Source of the DNA: Algoriphagus aquaeductus
Lineage (GTDB): Bacteria > Bacteroidota > Bacteroidia > Cytophagales > Cyclobacteriaceae
Direction: 5' to 3'
DNA: 64,000 bases
Assembly: GCF_003253485.1 (NCBI RefSeq)
Contig: NZ_QKTX01000007.1
Span: 62,001 to 126,000 of the forward strand
The stretch's first letter is position 1; the number at the start of each line of letters is the position of its first letter. This document shows positions 1-7,641 of the stretch, piece after piece. Position numbers and translations under genes: made by a program. The notes below the pieces were generated by a model, which was not told the DNA's origin, ran no database searches, and was given only the letters and a program-made list of their open reading frames with translations.

Positions 1-1
1 C

Positions 2-229
2 GGCATGCCTACTCCGGGAACCTGTTCTTTTGCCGGATGGGAAAGCCTTCCTGATGGAACCCGCTGGGGCGCTGTTCCGATTTCTGCCAAAAACAAAGCA
101 GGAGAGTGGTTGGAAAATAATGAAACTAAGCCTCAGTTTGAAGTGAAAAATATGCCTGGTAAAATTGATCAAGGCATAGACCAACAACTCGAAAAGGCAG
201 TGGAAGAATTGCTTAAGGACATCAAATAA
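2..229 (+). CDS. S41 family (tricorn-like) protease, C-terminal fragment
   Basis: Only the last ~75 codons are inside the window; the frame is open to the left edge, so the ATG at 5 is internal rather than a start. The residues (a TCSFAGWE block, DGTRWGAVP, then AGEWLENN and a tail with PGKIDQGIDQQLEKAVEELL) match, from memory, the extreme C-terminus of long Bacteroidota S41/tricorn-core proteases. These degrade peptides, usually in the periplasm, with the catalytic serine in the PDZ/S41 part that is not visible here. A strong hairpin terminator follows directly. Family call is good; catalytic competence cannot be judged. Confidence 0.8.
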   Translation, partial: GMPTPGTCSFAGWESLPDGTRWGAVPISAKNKAGEWLENNETKPQFEVKNMPGKIDQGIDQQLEKAVEELLKDIK

Positions 230-232
230 AAC

Positions 233-265
233 AAGAAACCCCGGTCCAAAAGGCCGGGGTTTCTT
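233..265 (+). terminator. Rho-independent terminator
   Basis: A 12-bp perfect stem (AAGAAACCCCGG at 233-244 with CCGGGGTTTCTT at 254-265) begins four bases after the stop of the protease. It lies between convergent genes and can end transcription from both sides. Confidence 0.85.
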
Positions 266-289
266 AATTGCTTATCCATTTAAAGTATT

Positions 290-619
290 TTACTGGTATT
301 GCTTTGTGTTCAGTGATTCGTCGTTTTTGAAAAACTGAGTCAATTTAGCAAAAGAGGTGTCGAAGTATCCTTCCAGCATTCTCTTGATGATGAATGTTCT
401 GTATTCATCTTTAGAAACGATTGGAAAGTATTCGTGGCTCTTGCCGTAAGATTTGTGACTTACAAACCCTTTTCTTTCAAGAATTCTTACGATAGTGGAT
501 ACCGTATTGTAAGCGGGTTTTGGTTCTGTCATGGGGGTTAGGATATCTTTCACGAAGCCTCGCTCAATATCCCAGAGGATTTGCATGATTTCCTCTTCTG
601 CTCTGGTTAATGGTTTCAT
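290..619 (-). CDS. BlaI/MecI/CopY family transcriptional repressor
   Basis: 109 aa. The N-terminal winged helix (residues ~1-75: LTRAEEEIMQILW, then YNTVSTIVRILERKGFVSHK) is the standard BlaI/MecI penicillinase-repressor fold. Family members are usually ~120 aa and sit next to a BlaR1-type M56 sensor peptidase that cleaves them. Here no such gene is adjacent: the left neighbour is a convergent S41 protease and the right one a desaturase. The C-terminus, where dimerisation occurs, is short and ends in a polar tail. A perfect palindrome (667-681) sits in its upstream region and could be an autoregulatory operator. The target genes are unknown. Confidence 0.85.
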   Translation of the reverse strand: MKPLTRAEEEIMQILWDIERGFVKDILTPMTEPKPAYNTVSTIVRILERKGFVSHKSYGKSHEYFPIVSKDEYRTFIIKRMLEGYFDTSFAKLTQFFKNDESLNTKQYQ

Positions 620-666
620 AAGGTGTTAAGTTTTAATTCCATAGAAAATTATACGTTTAGTTTCTT

Positions 667-681
667 ATTTGCAAAGCAAAT
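667..681. promoter_or_regulatory. palindrome upstream of the BlaI-type repressor
   Basis: ATTTGC-aaa-GCAAAT forms a perfect 6-bp-arm inverted repeat about 50 bp upstream of the repressor start. Position and symmetry suit an operator for a dimeric repressor, but it does not match the classical TACA-N2-TGTA BlaI/MecI operator, so the assignment is an inference. Confidence 0.3.
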
Positions 682-748
682 CGGAAAATATTTTTACATT
701 TTAGTTGAAAGTTTTCAATAATCCATTGATAATTAGGTATTAAAAAAT

Positions 749-773
749 AAAGGTCTTCCGGTGGAAGACCTTT
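749..773 (-). terminator. Rho-independent terminator of the desaturase
   Basis: AAAGGTCTTCC (749-759) pairs with GGAAGACCTTT (763-773), with a T-run on the minus-strand side. It lies 22 bases beyond the desaturase stop codon. Confidence 0.8.
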
Positions 774-794
774 ATTTTGTTTTTTTTTCAGCCT

Positions 795-1544
795 TTATGC
801 CGCTCTTAATTTGATTATTTTTGTGGCATGCAAAAGCTTAACGATCGGATAAGTAGGGTCAAACTCGTACCATTTTACAGCGAAATTGGGTCTGTTGGGA
901 AGTTTGTGATGATTGTTTTGAAATAACTCTCCGAGCATCAAAACATCCAGTAGCAATGAATTTTTTGATTGATCATTATTATCAAAATTGGCATAGCCGT
1001 ATTTATGTCCGCTCCAGTTTACAATCGCACCATGGACCGGGCCCATTAAGAAATGAATGGGCAAAAGGAAATACATCCACCAATGAGTACCCGGAAGTTC
1101 GAAAACTGAAATGCACAACACATAAAGCAACACGTAAAATACACCCCAGCCAAGTCGTACGGCCATGTTGTCAGCGAACTTGTCAAAATTTCCCCAATCC
1201 GGAATATCTTTTGAAAACCGCTCTTCAGGTTTCAACTTGAAGCTGAAATAGTCATTGTAAATGTTTTTGGTCTTCCACATCATCGTAAAAAGATTCTCGG
1301 TGTGGTGTGGACTGTGCGGATCTTTGGGAGTGTCCGAATAGGCATGATGCATCCGGTGAAGAATAGCATAGGCTCTGGGTGAGAGATAGGAACTGCCTTG
1401 CCAAATCCAGGTGAAAAAGTAGAAGAATTTTTCCCAGAATTTACTCATCACAAACATCTGATGAGCGGCGTAGCGGTGAAGGAAGAAGCTCTGGCAAAAC
1501 AGGGAGAAATACCAGTGCAATAGGAAGAAGATAATGATAATCAC
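795..1544 (-). CDS. acyl-CoA/fatty-acid desaturase (membrane di-iron)
   Basis: Introduces a cis double bond into acyl chains at the inner membrane. With the chosen start the protein is 249 aa and carries all three histidine boxes of the desaturase superfamily: HRYAAH (~23-28), HRMHH (~63-67) and the late NNHHK (~210-214), with hydrophobic membrane segments around and between them. I chose GTG at 1544 rather than the TTG at 1613. A TATCTTTG -7 element lies at 1577-1570, between the two candidates, and the protein then begins right at the first membrane helix, as is usual in the family. If TTG 1613 is used the protein is 272 aa. Single gene with its own terminator. Confidence 0.85.
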   Translation of the reverse strand: MIIIIFFLLHWYFSLFCQSFFLHRYAAHQMFVMSKFWEKFFYFFTWIWQGSSYLSPRAYAILHRMHHAYSDTPKDPHSPHHTENLFTMMWKTKNIYNDYFSFKLKPEERFSKDIPDWGNFDKFADNMAVRLGWGVFYVLLYVLCISVFELPGTHWWMYFLLPIHFLMGPVHGAIVNWSGHKYGYANFDNNDQSKNSLLLDVLMLGELFQNNHHKLPNRPNFAVKWYEFDPTYPIVKLLHATKIIKLRAA

Positions 1545-1569
1545 TCGGGCAATTGGTTTATTAATTGGA

Positions 1570-1577
1570 CAAAGATA
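1570..1577 (-). promoter_or_regulatory. putative -7 promoter element for the desaturase
   Basis: On the minus strand TATCTTTG fits the Bacteroidota -7 consensus TAnnTTTG. It lies 26 bases upstream of GTG 1544 and downstream of TTG 1613, which favours the shorter protein. No good -33 TTG is seen at the right spacing. Confidence 0.45.
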
Positions 1578-1683
1578 AGTTTTGATGGAGAAATAATCCC
1601 TAATTTCCTGCAACAGTCCTGAATATTGAGAATGATTTTAGTCAGTTTTTGTATTTTATGTCCAACCTTAACCATTTCCAATC

Positions 1684-2049
1684 ATGAGCAGTCAGAGCAA
1701 AGCAAGCGCGATTTTGGTCAAAATAATAGTAGGAGGGATCTCGGTATTGATAGCGGATTTTCTGCTGAGGGGAGTTTCTCTGGATAGCTGGCTTACCGGA
1801 TTTTTATTGGCGGCTGTGATCATTTTGATCAATTTCACCCTGAAGCCTCTGATGATCTTATTGACTCTTCCTATTACTCTTGTGACACTCGGACTGTTTT
1901 TATTGGTAATCAATGCCCTCGTGATTTTGATGGCCGCTGAGTTGATTCCCGGTTTTGCAGTGGATGGATTTTGGTGGGCTTTGGGATTTGCTGTAGTCTT
2001 GAGTATTATCAATGGTATTTTTGGAAACAGCCTAGATTCAGATCGCTAG
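1684..2049 (+). CDS. phage holin family protein (four-TM, superfamily IV type)
   Basis: 121 aa, almost entirely hydrophobic, with four predicted membrane segments. The first contains LVKIIVGGISVLIADFLL and the middle part NFTLKPLMILLTLPITLVTLGLFLLVINALV. The pattern matches the widespread mycobacterial-type four-TM holin-like family (PF04020), which in ordinary genomes is a housekeeping membrane protein of unknown role. No phage genes are nearby. Its last 12 nucleotides overlap the 3' end of the convergent AlbA_2 gene. Start is ATG with the signature starting close behind. Confidence 0.8.
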   Translation: MSSQSKASAILVKIIVGGISVLIADFLLRGVSLDSWLTGFLLAAVIILINFTLKPLMILLTLPITLVTLGLFLLVINALVILMAAELIPGFAVDGFWWALGFAVVLSIINGIFGNSLDSDR

Positions 2050-2460
2050 GGTCTGATCATCTACTCGTTGGTAGGCTTTGGGTTCACCGTTTTTGACTTG
2101 CACATAGACTAATGGTCCAAGAGTGGGTCTGACCTCTACGATTAGAACTGATTTTTCCTCCTTCAAAAGATCGTTTTCATTGAGTTTCACTTCTTGAATG
2201 GACAGGGACGCGCGCGGAAGGCAAAATTCTTCATTTGCAGATTCTATCATGTAGCGTTCCTCTTCAGGATCTATCCCGGTGATTACTTTCTTGTCTGAAG
2301 TCCCGATCAGAATTATCCCTCCATCCGTATTTGCCATTCCGGAAATGGTTTTAGCGATTTTTTCTTTTGAAGTGATCTTTTGCTTGAAATCCAAGGTCTT
2401 ACCTTCTTTCTGCTTGAGCAGTTTGTTAACAAAATCTTGATCAAATTTTTTTGAAAACAT
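2038..2460 (-). CDS. stand-alone AlbA_2 (Schlafen-type divergent AAA_4) domain protein
   Basis: 140 aa. Shows the AlbA_2 core: TLDFKQ near residues 22-27 (the E/D-F-K strand) and NTDGGIILIGTSD near 44-56, followed by a strand-rich end (SVLIVEVRP). The domain (PF04326) normally sits at the N-terminus of larger ATP-binding regulators with an HTH tail; here it is the whole protein. Related Schlafen-like domains bind nucleic acid. The function in this organism is unknown. Its 3' end overlaps the holin-like gene by 12 nt, tail to tail. Confidence 0.75.
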   Translation of the reverse strand: MFSKKFDQDFVNKLLKQKEGKTLDFKQKITSKEKIAKTISGMANTDGGIILIGTSDKKVITGIDPEEERYMIESANEEFCLPRASLSIQEVKLNENDLLKEEKSVLIVEVRPTLGPLVYVQVKNGEPKAYQRVDDQTLAI

Positions 2461-2555
2461 TTTATTACTTTACTTTCTCCAGCTATATTAATATTGCTTA
2501 GTACTCCATCCAATTTACTTAAGAGAATTCTTGTTGAATTAAAAATTTTTAAGAC

Positions 2556-3113
2556 ATGGCTTTTACCAATCCGGGATTTGATCCACAAACTATCGCCAAC
2601 CTCAAGGATGAACTGGCTAAATCAGGAAAGACCTTTAAAGTGATTCCTGACGAAGAAAACTCCGATGAGTTTGTCAATTTCTATTTCATCGGAAAACATG
2701 AAGGGCGCGAAGTCATCTATGATGCGGCGCTTTATACACTCAGGTTACACCATGCCAGCGAAGTCTATGAATTGGCTGAGCATGAGGCTGCCAAAAAATT
2801 CCCCAATTTCAAAGGAATCAATTACGAAGAAGATGAAAATGGCAATATGAAACCACTTTCCAGCGAAGAGGAGGAAATAGGCTGGTTCATAACCGAAATC
2901 ATCATGGATTTGGAAGAAGAGGAGGTCGTCAAAGTCCAAGAATTTGTGGATATCGATACCAATCATGATTACGGCATCGGGCTGGATGCTGCCATCAACG
3001 TGGAAGAAATCAATGAAAAGGTGGTCGCTAAGTTTATCCAGGAGTTCAATGATGATACCTTGGTGTTGGACGATACCTTGTATTCATTTCAGACTGAAGA
3101 AGATGAAATTTGA
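2556..3113 (+). CDS. conserved hypothetical acidic protein
   Basis: 185 aa, cytosolic (no signal peptide or membrane segment), strongly acidic with EEEE clusters near 103-107 and 139-143. I do not recognise a named family. The sequence reads as a compact alpha/beta protein: an N-terminal helix (PQTIANLKDELAKSGKTFKVI), a beta section (VNFYFIGKHEGREVIYDAAL) and an acidic C-terminal half. The promoter of the next gene begins just behind its stop codon, so the two need not be one operon. Codon use resembles the neighbours. Confidence 0.7.
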   Translation: MAFTNPGFDPQTIANLKDELAKSGKTFKVIPDEENSDEFVNFYFIGKHEGREVIYDAALYTLRLHHASEVYELAEHEAAKKFPNFKGINYEEDENGNMKPLSSEEEEIGWFITEIIMDLEEEEVVKVQEFVDIDTNHDYGIGLDAAINVEEINEKVVAKFIQEFNDDTLVLDDTLYSFQTEEDEI

Positions 3114-3117
3114 GTTT

Positions 3118-3144
3118 TTGGAAAAAATTCAAACCATACCTTTG
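3118..3144 (+). promoter_or_regulatory. promoter of the HDAC-like gene
   Basis: TTTTTG (TTG 3118-3120) is followed 16 bases later by TACCTTTG (3137-3144), an exact TAnnTTTG -7 element. It lies 28 bases before the start codon and immediately after the preceding stop codon. Confidence 0.6.
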
Positions 3145-3171
3145 CAGCGTTAGTTTTACTAGCGCTTTTTT

Positions 3172-4074
3172 ATGCTTAAAATATCCTGGTCTCCTAAGTA
3201 TGCTCATTCTTTGCCGGAAGGCCATCGCTTTCCCATGGAAAAATACACGTTGCTACCCGAGCAGCTTTTGTATGAGGGTACGGTAAGCCCTCAAAATTTT
3301 TTTGAGCCTTCACCTATCGACCCAAAGTGGATTTTGAATACCCATTCGGAATCATATTTTGATAAATTACAGCATCTGGAGTTGTCAAAATCCGAGATTA
3401 GAGCTACTGGTTTTCCCCTTAGCAAAGAATTGGTGGAAAGAGAGATTCTGATCGCGGGAGGCTCGGTACAGGCAGCCCTGTTTGCTTTGGAATATGGCAT
3501 AGGTATGAATATCGCCGGAGGTACACACCATGCATTTTCCGATCGTGGAGAAGGTTTTTGTTTGCTGAATGATATCGCGATTACCGCCAATTTCCTGATC
3601 GAAAACCAACTTGCGACGCGTGTTTTGGTGGTAGATCTCGATGTTCATCAAGGCAATGGCACAGCCGAACTGTTTCGGGGAAGGAAGGATGTGTTCACCT
3701 TTAGCATGCACGGCGAGAAAAATTACCCACACCGTAAAGAAACCTCCCATTTGGATATTGGACTTCCTGACGGGACTTCAGATCCCAGTTATTTGCAGAT
3801 TTTGGAAAAAGAACTCAGTAAGATCTTGGACAGTTTTTATCCCGACTTTGTGATTTACCAGAGTGGAGTGGATGTGTTAGCCACTGACCAGTTAGGCAGG
3901 CTTGGCATGAGTATCGAAGGGGTAAGGACCAGAGACAGGATGATCTTAAATTTCGCCAAACAGATCAAATCACCGATTATGTGCTGTATGGGAGGAGGAT
4001 ATTCGAAACACCTCAGAGATATTATTGATGGCCATGCCCAACTTTACCGATTGGCTCAAGATCTTTATTTTTAA
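3172..4074 (+). CDS. histone deacetylase family (class IV/acetoin-utilisation-like) amidohydrolase
   Basis: 300 aa. Zinc-dependent deacetylase of the arginase/HDAC superfamily. Visible catalytic elements: the His-His pair in GGTHHAF (H119, H120), zinc ligands D157 and H159 in DLDVHQGNGT, a third Asp in VLATDQLG (D239), and the GGGY loop near 275-278 with the transition-state Tyr. The short compact layout resembles the class IV/HDAC11-like bacterial branch. Bacterial members act on acetylated proteins or polyamines; the substrate here cannot be told. It lies just upstream of a polyamine-enzyme relative (deoxyhypusine-synthase-like, 4996), which is suggestive but not proof of a polyamine role. 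Confidence 0.9.
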   Translation: MLKISWSPKYAHSLPEGHRFPMEKYTLLPEQLLYEGTVSPQNFFEPSPIDPKWILNTHSESYFDKLQHLELSKSEIRATGFPLSKELVEREILIAGGSVQAALFALEYGIGMNIAGGTHHAFSDRGEGFCLLNDIAITANFLIENQLATRVLVVDLDVHQGNGTAELFRGRKDVFTFSMHGEKNYPHRKETSHLDIGLPDGTSDPSYLQILEKELSKILDSFYPDFVIYQSGVDVLATDQLGRLGMSIEGVRTRDRMILNFAKQIKSPIMCCMGGGYSKHLRDIIDGHAQLYRLAQDLYF

Positions 4075-4114
4075 GGCCTTAACTTGAATTAACCAAGGAA
4101 AAAAAAGGCGATTC

Positions 4115-4143
4115 TTGCAAAATCAATACTTTATCTATATTTG
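4115..4143 (+). promoter_or_regulatory. Bacteroidota-type promoter of the OmpH gene
   Basis: TTG at 4115-4117, 18-base spacer, TATATTTG at 4136-4143. This is a close match to the sigma-ABfr consensus TTTG / TAnnTTTG. It overlaps the in-frame TTG at 4141, so that codon cannot be the translation start. Confidence 0.7.
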
Positions 4144-4170
4144 CGACCTGTCAACCATAATCAATTAAAA

Positions 4171-4803
4171 GTGAAAAAAGGATTAAAATTTATCGGTGTA
4201 CTGGGTTTGGCTACAGTACTTTTCTATTCCTGCGGTCAAAAAACAGAATCAGGCTCCACGGCATCCTCTTCCGAAGAACGAGTAGCTGCCGGAGATATGA
4301 AGGTGGCTTTTGTGTACACTGACTCAGTGATCAACAAATACGATCTATTCAAAAAGAAATCAGAAGAAATTACCGAAAAAGGCAAAAAATTCGATGCTGA
4401 CCTTCAGTCTAGAGCAAGAGGTTTTGAGCAGGAAGTAGCGCTATTCCAGCAAACCGGCGGTAATATGACCCAAAATCAAATTCGTGCCAAGCAGGATGAG
4501 TTGATGCAAAAAGAACAGAATCTCCTCAGCTACAGAAACAATTTGATGCAGGAGCTTTCTACGGATGAATCCAAGCTCTTGAATGATGTCTATGAGCAAG
4601 TGCAACTCTTTATGAAAGATTATGCCAAGGAGAATGGGATTGACATCATCCTTAGCCACACACGTGGCGGTGCAATGTGGTATGCCACAGACGCAATCGA
4701 TGTGACGCAATCCGTCATCGATGGTTTGAATAAAAAGTACAATGCAAATCCAGCTGGTGCTACTACCCAACCTGCAGCAGCTGATACGACCGCTAAGAAA
4801 TAA
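4171..4803 (+). CDS. OmpH/Skp family periplasmic chaperone-like lipoprotein
   Basis: 210 aa from GTG 4171. The N-terminus VKKGLKFIGVLGLATVLFYSC is a lipoprotein signal ending in a lipobox-type FYSC. The central part (about residues 45-160) is a charged, heptad-rich coiled coil (KKKSEEITEKGKKFDADLQSRARGFEQEV and following), as in Skp/OmpH chaperones that hold unfolded outer-membrane proteins. It is followed by the family's end motif with GIDIILSH and AIDVTQSVIDGLN. The tail is Ala/Thr/Pro-rich. Being lipid-anchored is a variation on soluble Skp, and is seen in several Bacteroidota paralogues. Start chosen because the promoter lies over the only upstream alternative. Confidence 0.85.
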   Translation: MKKGLKFIGVLGLATVLFYSCGQKTESGSTASSSEERVAAGDMKVAFVYTDSVINKYDLFKKKSEEITEKGKKFDADLQSRARGFEQEVALFQQTGGNMTQNQIRAKQDELMQKEQNLLSYRNNLMQELSTDESKLLNDVYEQVQLFMKDYAKENGIDIILSHTRGGAMWYATDAIDVTQSVIDGLNKKYNANPAGATTQPAAADTTAKK

Positions 4804-4828
4804 TCAGTAACCAAACTGTATACTGACC

Positions 4829-4853
4829 AAAACCCAGATTGAATCTGGGTTTT
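4829..4853 (+). terminator. Rho-independent terminator after OmpH
   Basis: AAAACCCAGA (4829-4838) pairs with TCTGGGTTTT (4844-4853), then a T-run. It sits 25 bases after the OmpH stop. Confidence 0.85.
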
Positions 4854-4854
4854 T

Positions 4855-4880
4855 TTGTGGGTAAAAAATGGGTAATTTTG
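4855..4880 (+). promoter_or_regulatory. putative promoter for the deoxyhypusine-synthase-like gene
   Basis: TAATTTTG at 4873-4880 is an exact TAnnTTTG -7 box. The nearest TTG (4855-4857) is 15 bases upstream, slightly short, and shares the T-run of the preceding terminator. The 5' leader would be ~110 nt. Confidence 0.5.
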
Positions 4881-4995
4881 CCCCTCTCTTTGAAAATCCG
4901 AACGAAATGAAATAGCGCAAATGGGCCGTCTCAAAACTATTGAAGAGGAGTACCCATTTTCGATTTTCTGTGAACTTTAAAAACAAATATGACTT

Positions 4996-5967
4996 ATGAA
5001 AATCACTGAATTTTTAAAACACAATTATAGACATTTCAATGCAGCGGCTTTGATCGATGCAGCAGAAGGGTATAAAACTCACCTCAATGAGGGCGGAAAA
5101 ATGATGGTGACACTTGCCGGAGCCATGTCTACCGCCGAATTGGGGATTTCCCTCGCTGAAATGATCCGTCAGGATAAAGTGCAGATTATTTCCTGTACCG
5201 GTGCCAACTTGGAAGAAGATGTGTTTAATCTTGTGGCTCATGACTATTATGAGCGAGTGCCAAATTACCGAGAGCTTACACCGGACCAAGAGCAGGAGCT
5301 GCTTGAGCGACACATGAACCGGGTGACTGACACTTGTATTCCTGAAATGGAAGCCATGCGCCGAATTGAAAATGTCATTCTGGAAGAATGGGTGAAGGCC
5401 GATCAAGCAGGTGAAAGTTATTTCCCGCATGAATTTTTTTACAAAATCCTACTTTCAGGAAAGCTGGATGCTTCTTTTCAGATCGATCCAAAAAACAGTT
5501 GGCTGCTTGAAGCAGCGAAGAGGAACCTTCCTATCATCGTGCCGGGATGGGAAGACTCTACGCTTGGAAACATGTATGCAGGTCACGTGATCTCAGGAGA
5601 TGTGAAGAATGTACATACTGTCCGAAGTGGCATTGAATACATGATGTTTTTGGCAGAATGGTATACGGTGAATGCAACGGAGGAAAGTAAAGTAGGATTT
5701 TTTCAAATTGGCGGGGGAATTGCAGGAGATTTCCCAATCTGTGTGGTTCCGATGTTGCACCAGGATTTGCAGCGTAATAATGTGCCTCTTTGGGGGTATT
5801 TCTGCCAAATCTCAGACTCGACTACTTCGTATGGCTCTTATTCCGGAGCAGTTCCCAATGAAAAAATCACCTGGGGCAAACTTGGAAAAGAGACGCCTAA
5901 GTATATCATCGAGTCCGATGCGACCATCGTGGCACCACTGGTGTTCGCAATCGTGTTGGATCAATAA
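4996..5967 (+). CDS. deoxyhypusine synthase family protein
   Basis: 323 aa, full family length. NAD- and spermidine-dependent aminobutyl transferases of this fold modify eIF5A in eukaryotes/archaea or make homospermidine in some bacteria. Visible family features: VTLAGAMSTAELG near 38-50, VQIISCTGANLEED near 62-76, VGFFQIGGGIAGDF near 232-246 and the active-site lysine in WGKLG (K295). Bacteria lack eIF5A, so the substrate must be something else, probably a polyamine. It is followed after two bases by the OmpA-family gene, so the pair may be cotranscribed. Cytosolic; no signal peptide. Confidence 0.9.
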   Translation: MKITEFLKHNYRHFNAAALIDAAEGYKTHLNEGGKMMVTLAGAMSTAELGISLAEMIRQDKVQIISCTGANLEEDVFNLVAHDYYERVPNYRELTPDQEQELLERHMNRVTDTCIPEMEAMRRIENVILEEWVKADQAGESYFPHEFFYKILLSGKLDASFQIDPKNSWLLEAAKRNLPIIVPGWEDSTLGNMYAGHVISGDVKNVHTVRSGIEYMMFLAEWYTVNATEESKVGFFQIGGGIAGDFPICVVPMLHQDLQRNNVPLWGYFCQISDSTTSYGSYSGAVPNEKITWGKLGKETPKYIIESDATIVAPLVFAIVLDQ

Positions 5968-5969
5968 GA

Positions 5970-7580
5970 ATGAAAAAATCACTTCGAATAGTTATGAAAG
6001 CAGGCAACACGATGTTGCTTGCTTTTTGTATTTCTACCGGATTTACTCAACAGCTCAAATCCCTATCCGGTGCCAATAGCCCAAATGATGATACCAATCC
6101 GGTCTGGATTGGAAACAATACGCTGCTATTCACCAGAGCGTTTCATCCTCTAAACCTCGGCGGAAAATCTGACCCCGGAGATATCTGGATGACTCAGAAA
6201 AACCAAAACGGAGAATGGGGGGAAGCCATGCATCGGCCTGATTTGAGTTCGACTGGATACGATGTTCCGCTCGGTCTTGAGGATGTTTTGACTTTGTTGG
6301 TTTTAAGAACAGAAAATGGGTCCTCTTCCATTCATCAGTATTCCAAGTTTGGTCAGGATTGGAATTATTTGAGGAAGGTAAACTTCCCCGGACTTTCGGG
6401 TTTTGAACTGGGATTGACCGGTCGGGTAGTACAGGGAGGAAAGCTTATTTTCCTTTCCGGTAAGAAACCGGGCGGGGTGGGCAATGAGGATATCTATGTG
6501 AGTGAGAAGACAGGAGTGATTGACTGGACCGAGCCTTTGAATTTGGGAAAAACCATCAATGGTACTTCTCAGGAGGTAGGCCCGCATTTTGATCCGGAGT
6601 CAAACACGCTTTTTTATTCTTCCAGCTCGCATGCAGGAGCCACAGGCAAAGATATCCTTGTGGCGAAAAAACTGGGTGATTCCTGGCAATCATGGAGTAG
6701 GCCCGAAAAATGGGAGCAGATCAGTTCCAGAGGTTCGGAGTCTTCGATTACCTTTATTTCTAAAGAGGAAGTTGTCTGGACTTCTACCCAAAATAATGAT
6801 GGATTTGCAGATTTAATGACCTTTACTCAACCGGTTCCCCTGGAAATTCCATCAGATTTTCAACCCTCAAGTATTATTGCTGAGCCATCTCCTGTCAGGT
6901 CGGTTTCATCCGATCGTATCCCTTCCACAAGTACGTCTTCTGCCACAGATGCAGCGGTCCCCATCAAAAACGAAGCGGAGCCTACAATGCCGGAAATTCC
7001 AATTTCCTGGTTAGTGATGGATGCCAAGTTGAAAATTGAAATTCCCTATTCCATCACTTGGCTTAGAGGCAATCAGCCGGTCATTTTTCCCAACGAAAGC
7101 CTGATCTCCGCGCTTGAAAATGCCAAAGTCACGACGGTTAAAATTTCTTCAAAAAACTATTTTCCCGCTTTTCTTTCGGTGGGAGAGCTGATGAAAAAAG
7201 GCAAGACGGTGGTCTTGATGACCAAAGCAGAAACCGGAAGTTCGGTCTTGCTTAGAGATGTCAACTTTAAGGTGGGAACAGCTGAATTGGAAGGGGAAAT
7301 TACCTTGACCACGCTCAGGGAGTTATCTGAGTTTTTGCTAGAAAATACATCAATTATTTTGAGAATCAGTGGGCATACGGACAATGCGGGAGACCCTAAT
7401 CTCAATAAGGAACTGTCTATGGAAAGAGCAGCCTCCGTAAGAAAATACTTAGTTTCGAATGGGGTGAGCTTTGAAAGACTGAGGATATCAGGTTGGGGAG
7501 GGACTAAGCCCATCGCGTCCAATTCCACTGAAGCAGGCCGGGCAAAAAATAGAAGAGTAGAATTAACGGTTGAAAATTAA
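5970..7580 (+). CDS. OmpA family protein with N-terminal beta-propeller-like region
   Basis: 536 aa. A second in-frame ATG at 5994 would give a cleaner signal peptide (MKAGNTMLLAFCISTGFTQQ). Residues ~40-280 hold repeated blade-like motifs (DIWMTQKNQNGEWG, DIYVSEKTGVIDWTEPLNLG, DILVAKKLGDSWQSWSRPE) of the PD40/WD40-like type common in Bacteroidota OmpA proteins. A Ser/Pro/Thr-rich linker follows, then a C-terminal OmpA peptidoglycan-binding domain (~425-536; NFKVGTAEL, SGHTDNAGDPNLN, ERLRISGWGGTKPI, RRVEL). Likely periplasm-facing outer-membrane protein. Starts 2 bases after the upstream stop. Confidence 0.85.
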   Translation: MKKSLRIVMKAGNTMLLAFCISTGFTQQLKSLSGANSPNDDTNPVWIGNNTLLFTRAFHPLNLGGKSDPGDIWMTQKNQNGEWGEAMHRPDLSSTGYDVPLGLEDVLTLLVLRTENGSSSIHQYSKFGQDWNYLRKVNFPGLSGFELGLTGRVVQGGKLIFLSGKKPGGVGNEDIYVSEKTGVIDWTEPLNLGKTINGTSQEVGPHFDPESNTLFYSSSSHAGATGKDILVAKKLGDSWQSWSRPEKWEQISSRGSESSITFISKEEVVWTSTQNNDGFADLMTFTQPVPLEIPSDFQPSSIIAEPSPVRSVSSDRIPSTSTSSATDAAVPIKNEAEPTMPEIPISWLVMDAKLKIEIPYSITWLRGNQPVIFPNESLISALENAKVTTVKISSKNYFPAFLSVGELMKKGKTVVLMTKAETGSSVLLRDVNFKVGTAELEGEITLTTLRELSEFLLENTSIILRISGHTDNAGDPNLNKELSMERAASVRKYLVSNGVSFERLRISGWGGTKPIASNSTEAGRAKNRRVELTVEN

Positions 7581-7600
7581 CCGGTAAATAAAGATTAAAG

Positions 7601-7639
7601 GTGAAACGGGCTTTTCTGGTATAGAAAAGCCCGTTTCGC
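7601..7639. terminator. bidirectional terminator
   Basis: A 17-bp stem with one G-U type pair (7601-7617 with 7623-7639) and a five-base loop, with T-runs on both sides. It separates the convergent OmpA and Gfo/Idh/MocA genes. Confidence 0.9.
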
Positions 7640-7641
7640 TT

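Noticed and set aside
1684..2049. Prophage remnant, because of the holin-family hit
   Set aside because: This four-TM family is common in genomes without phage context and no other phage gene is nearby.
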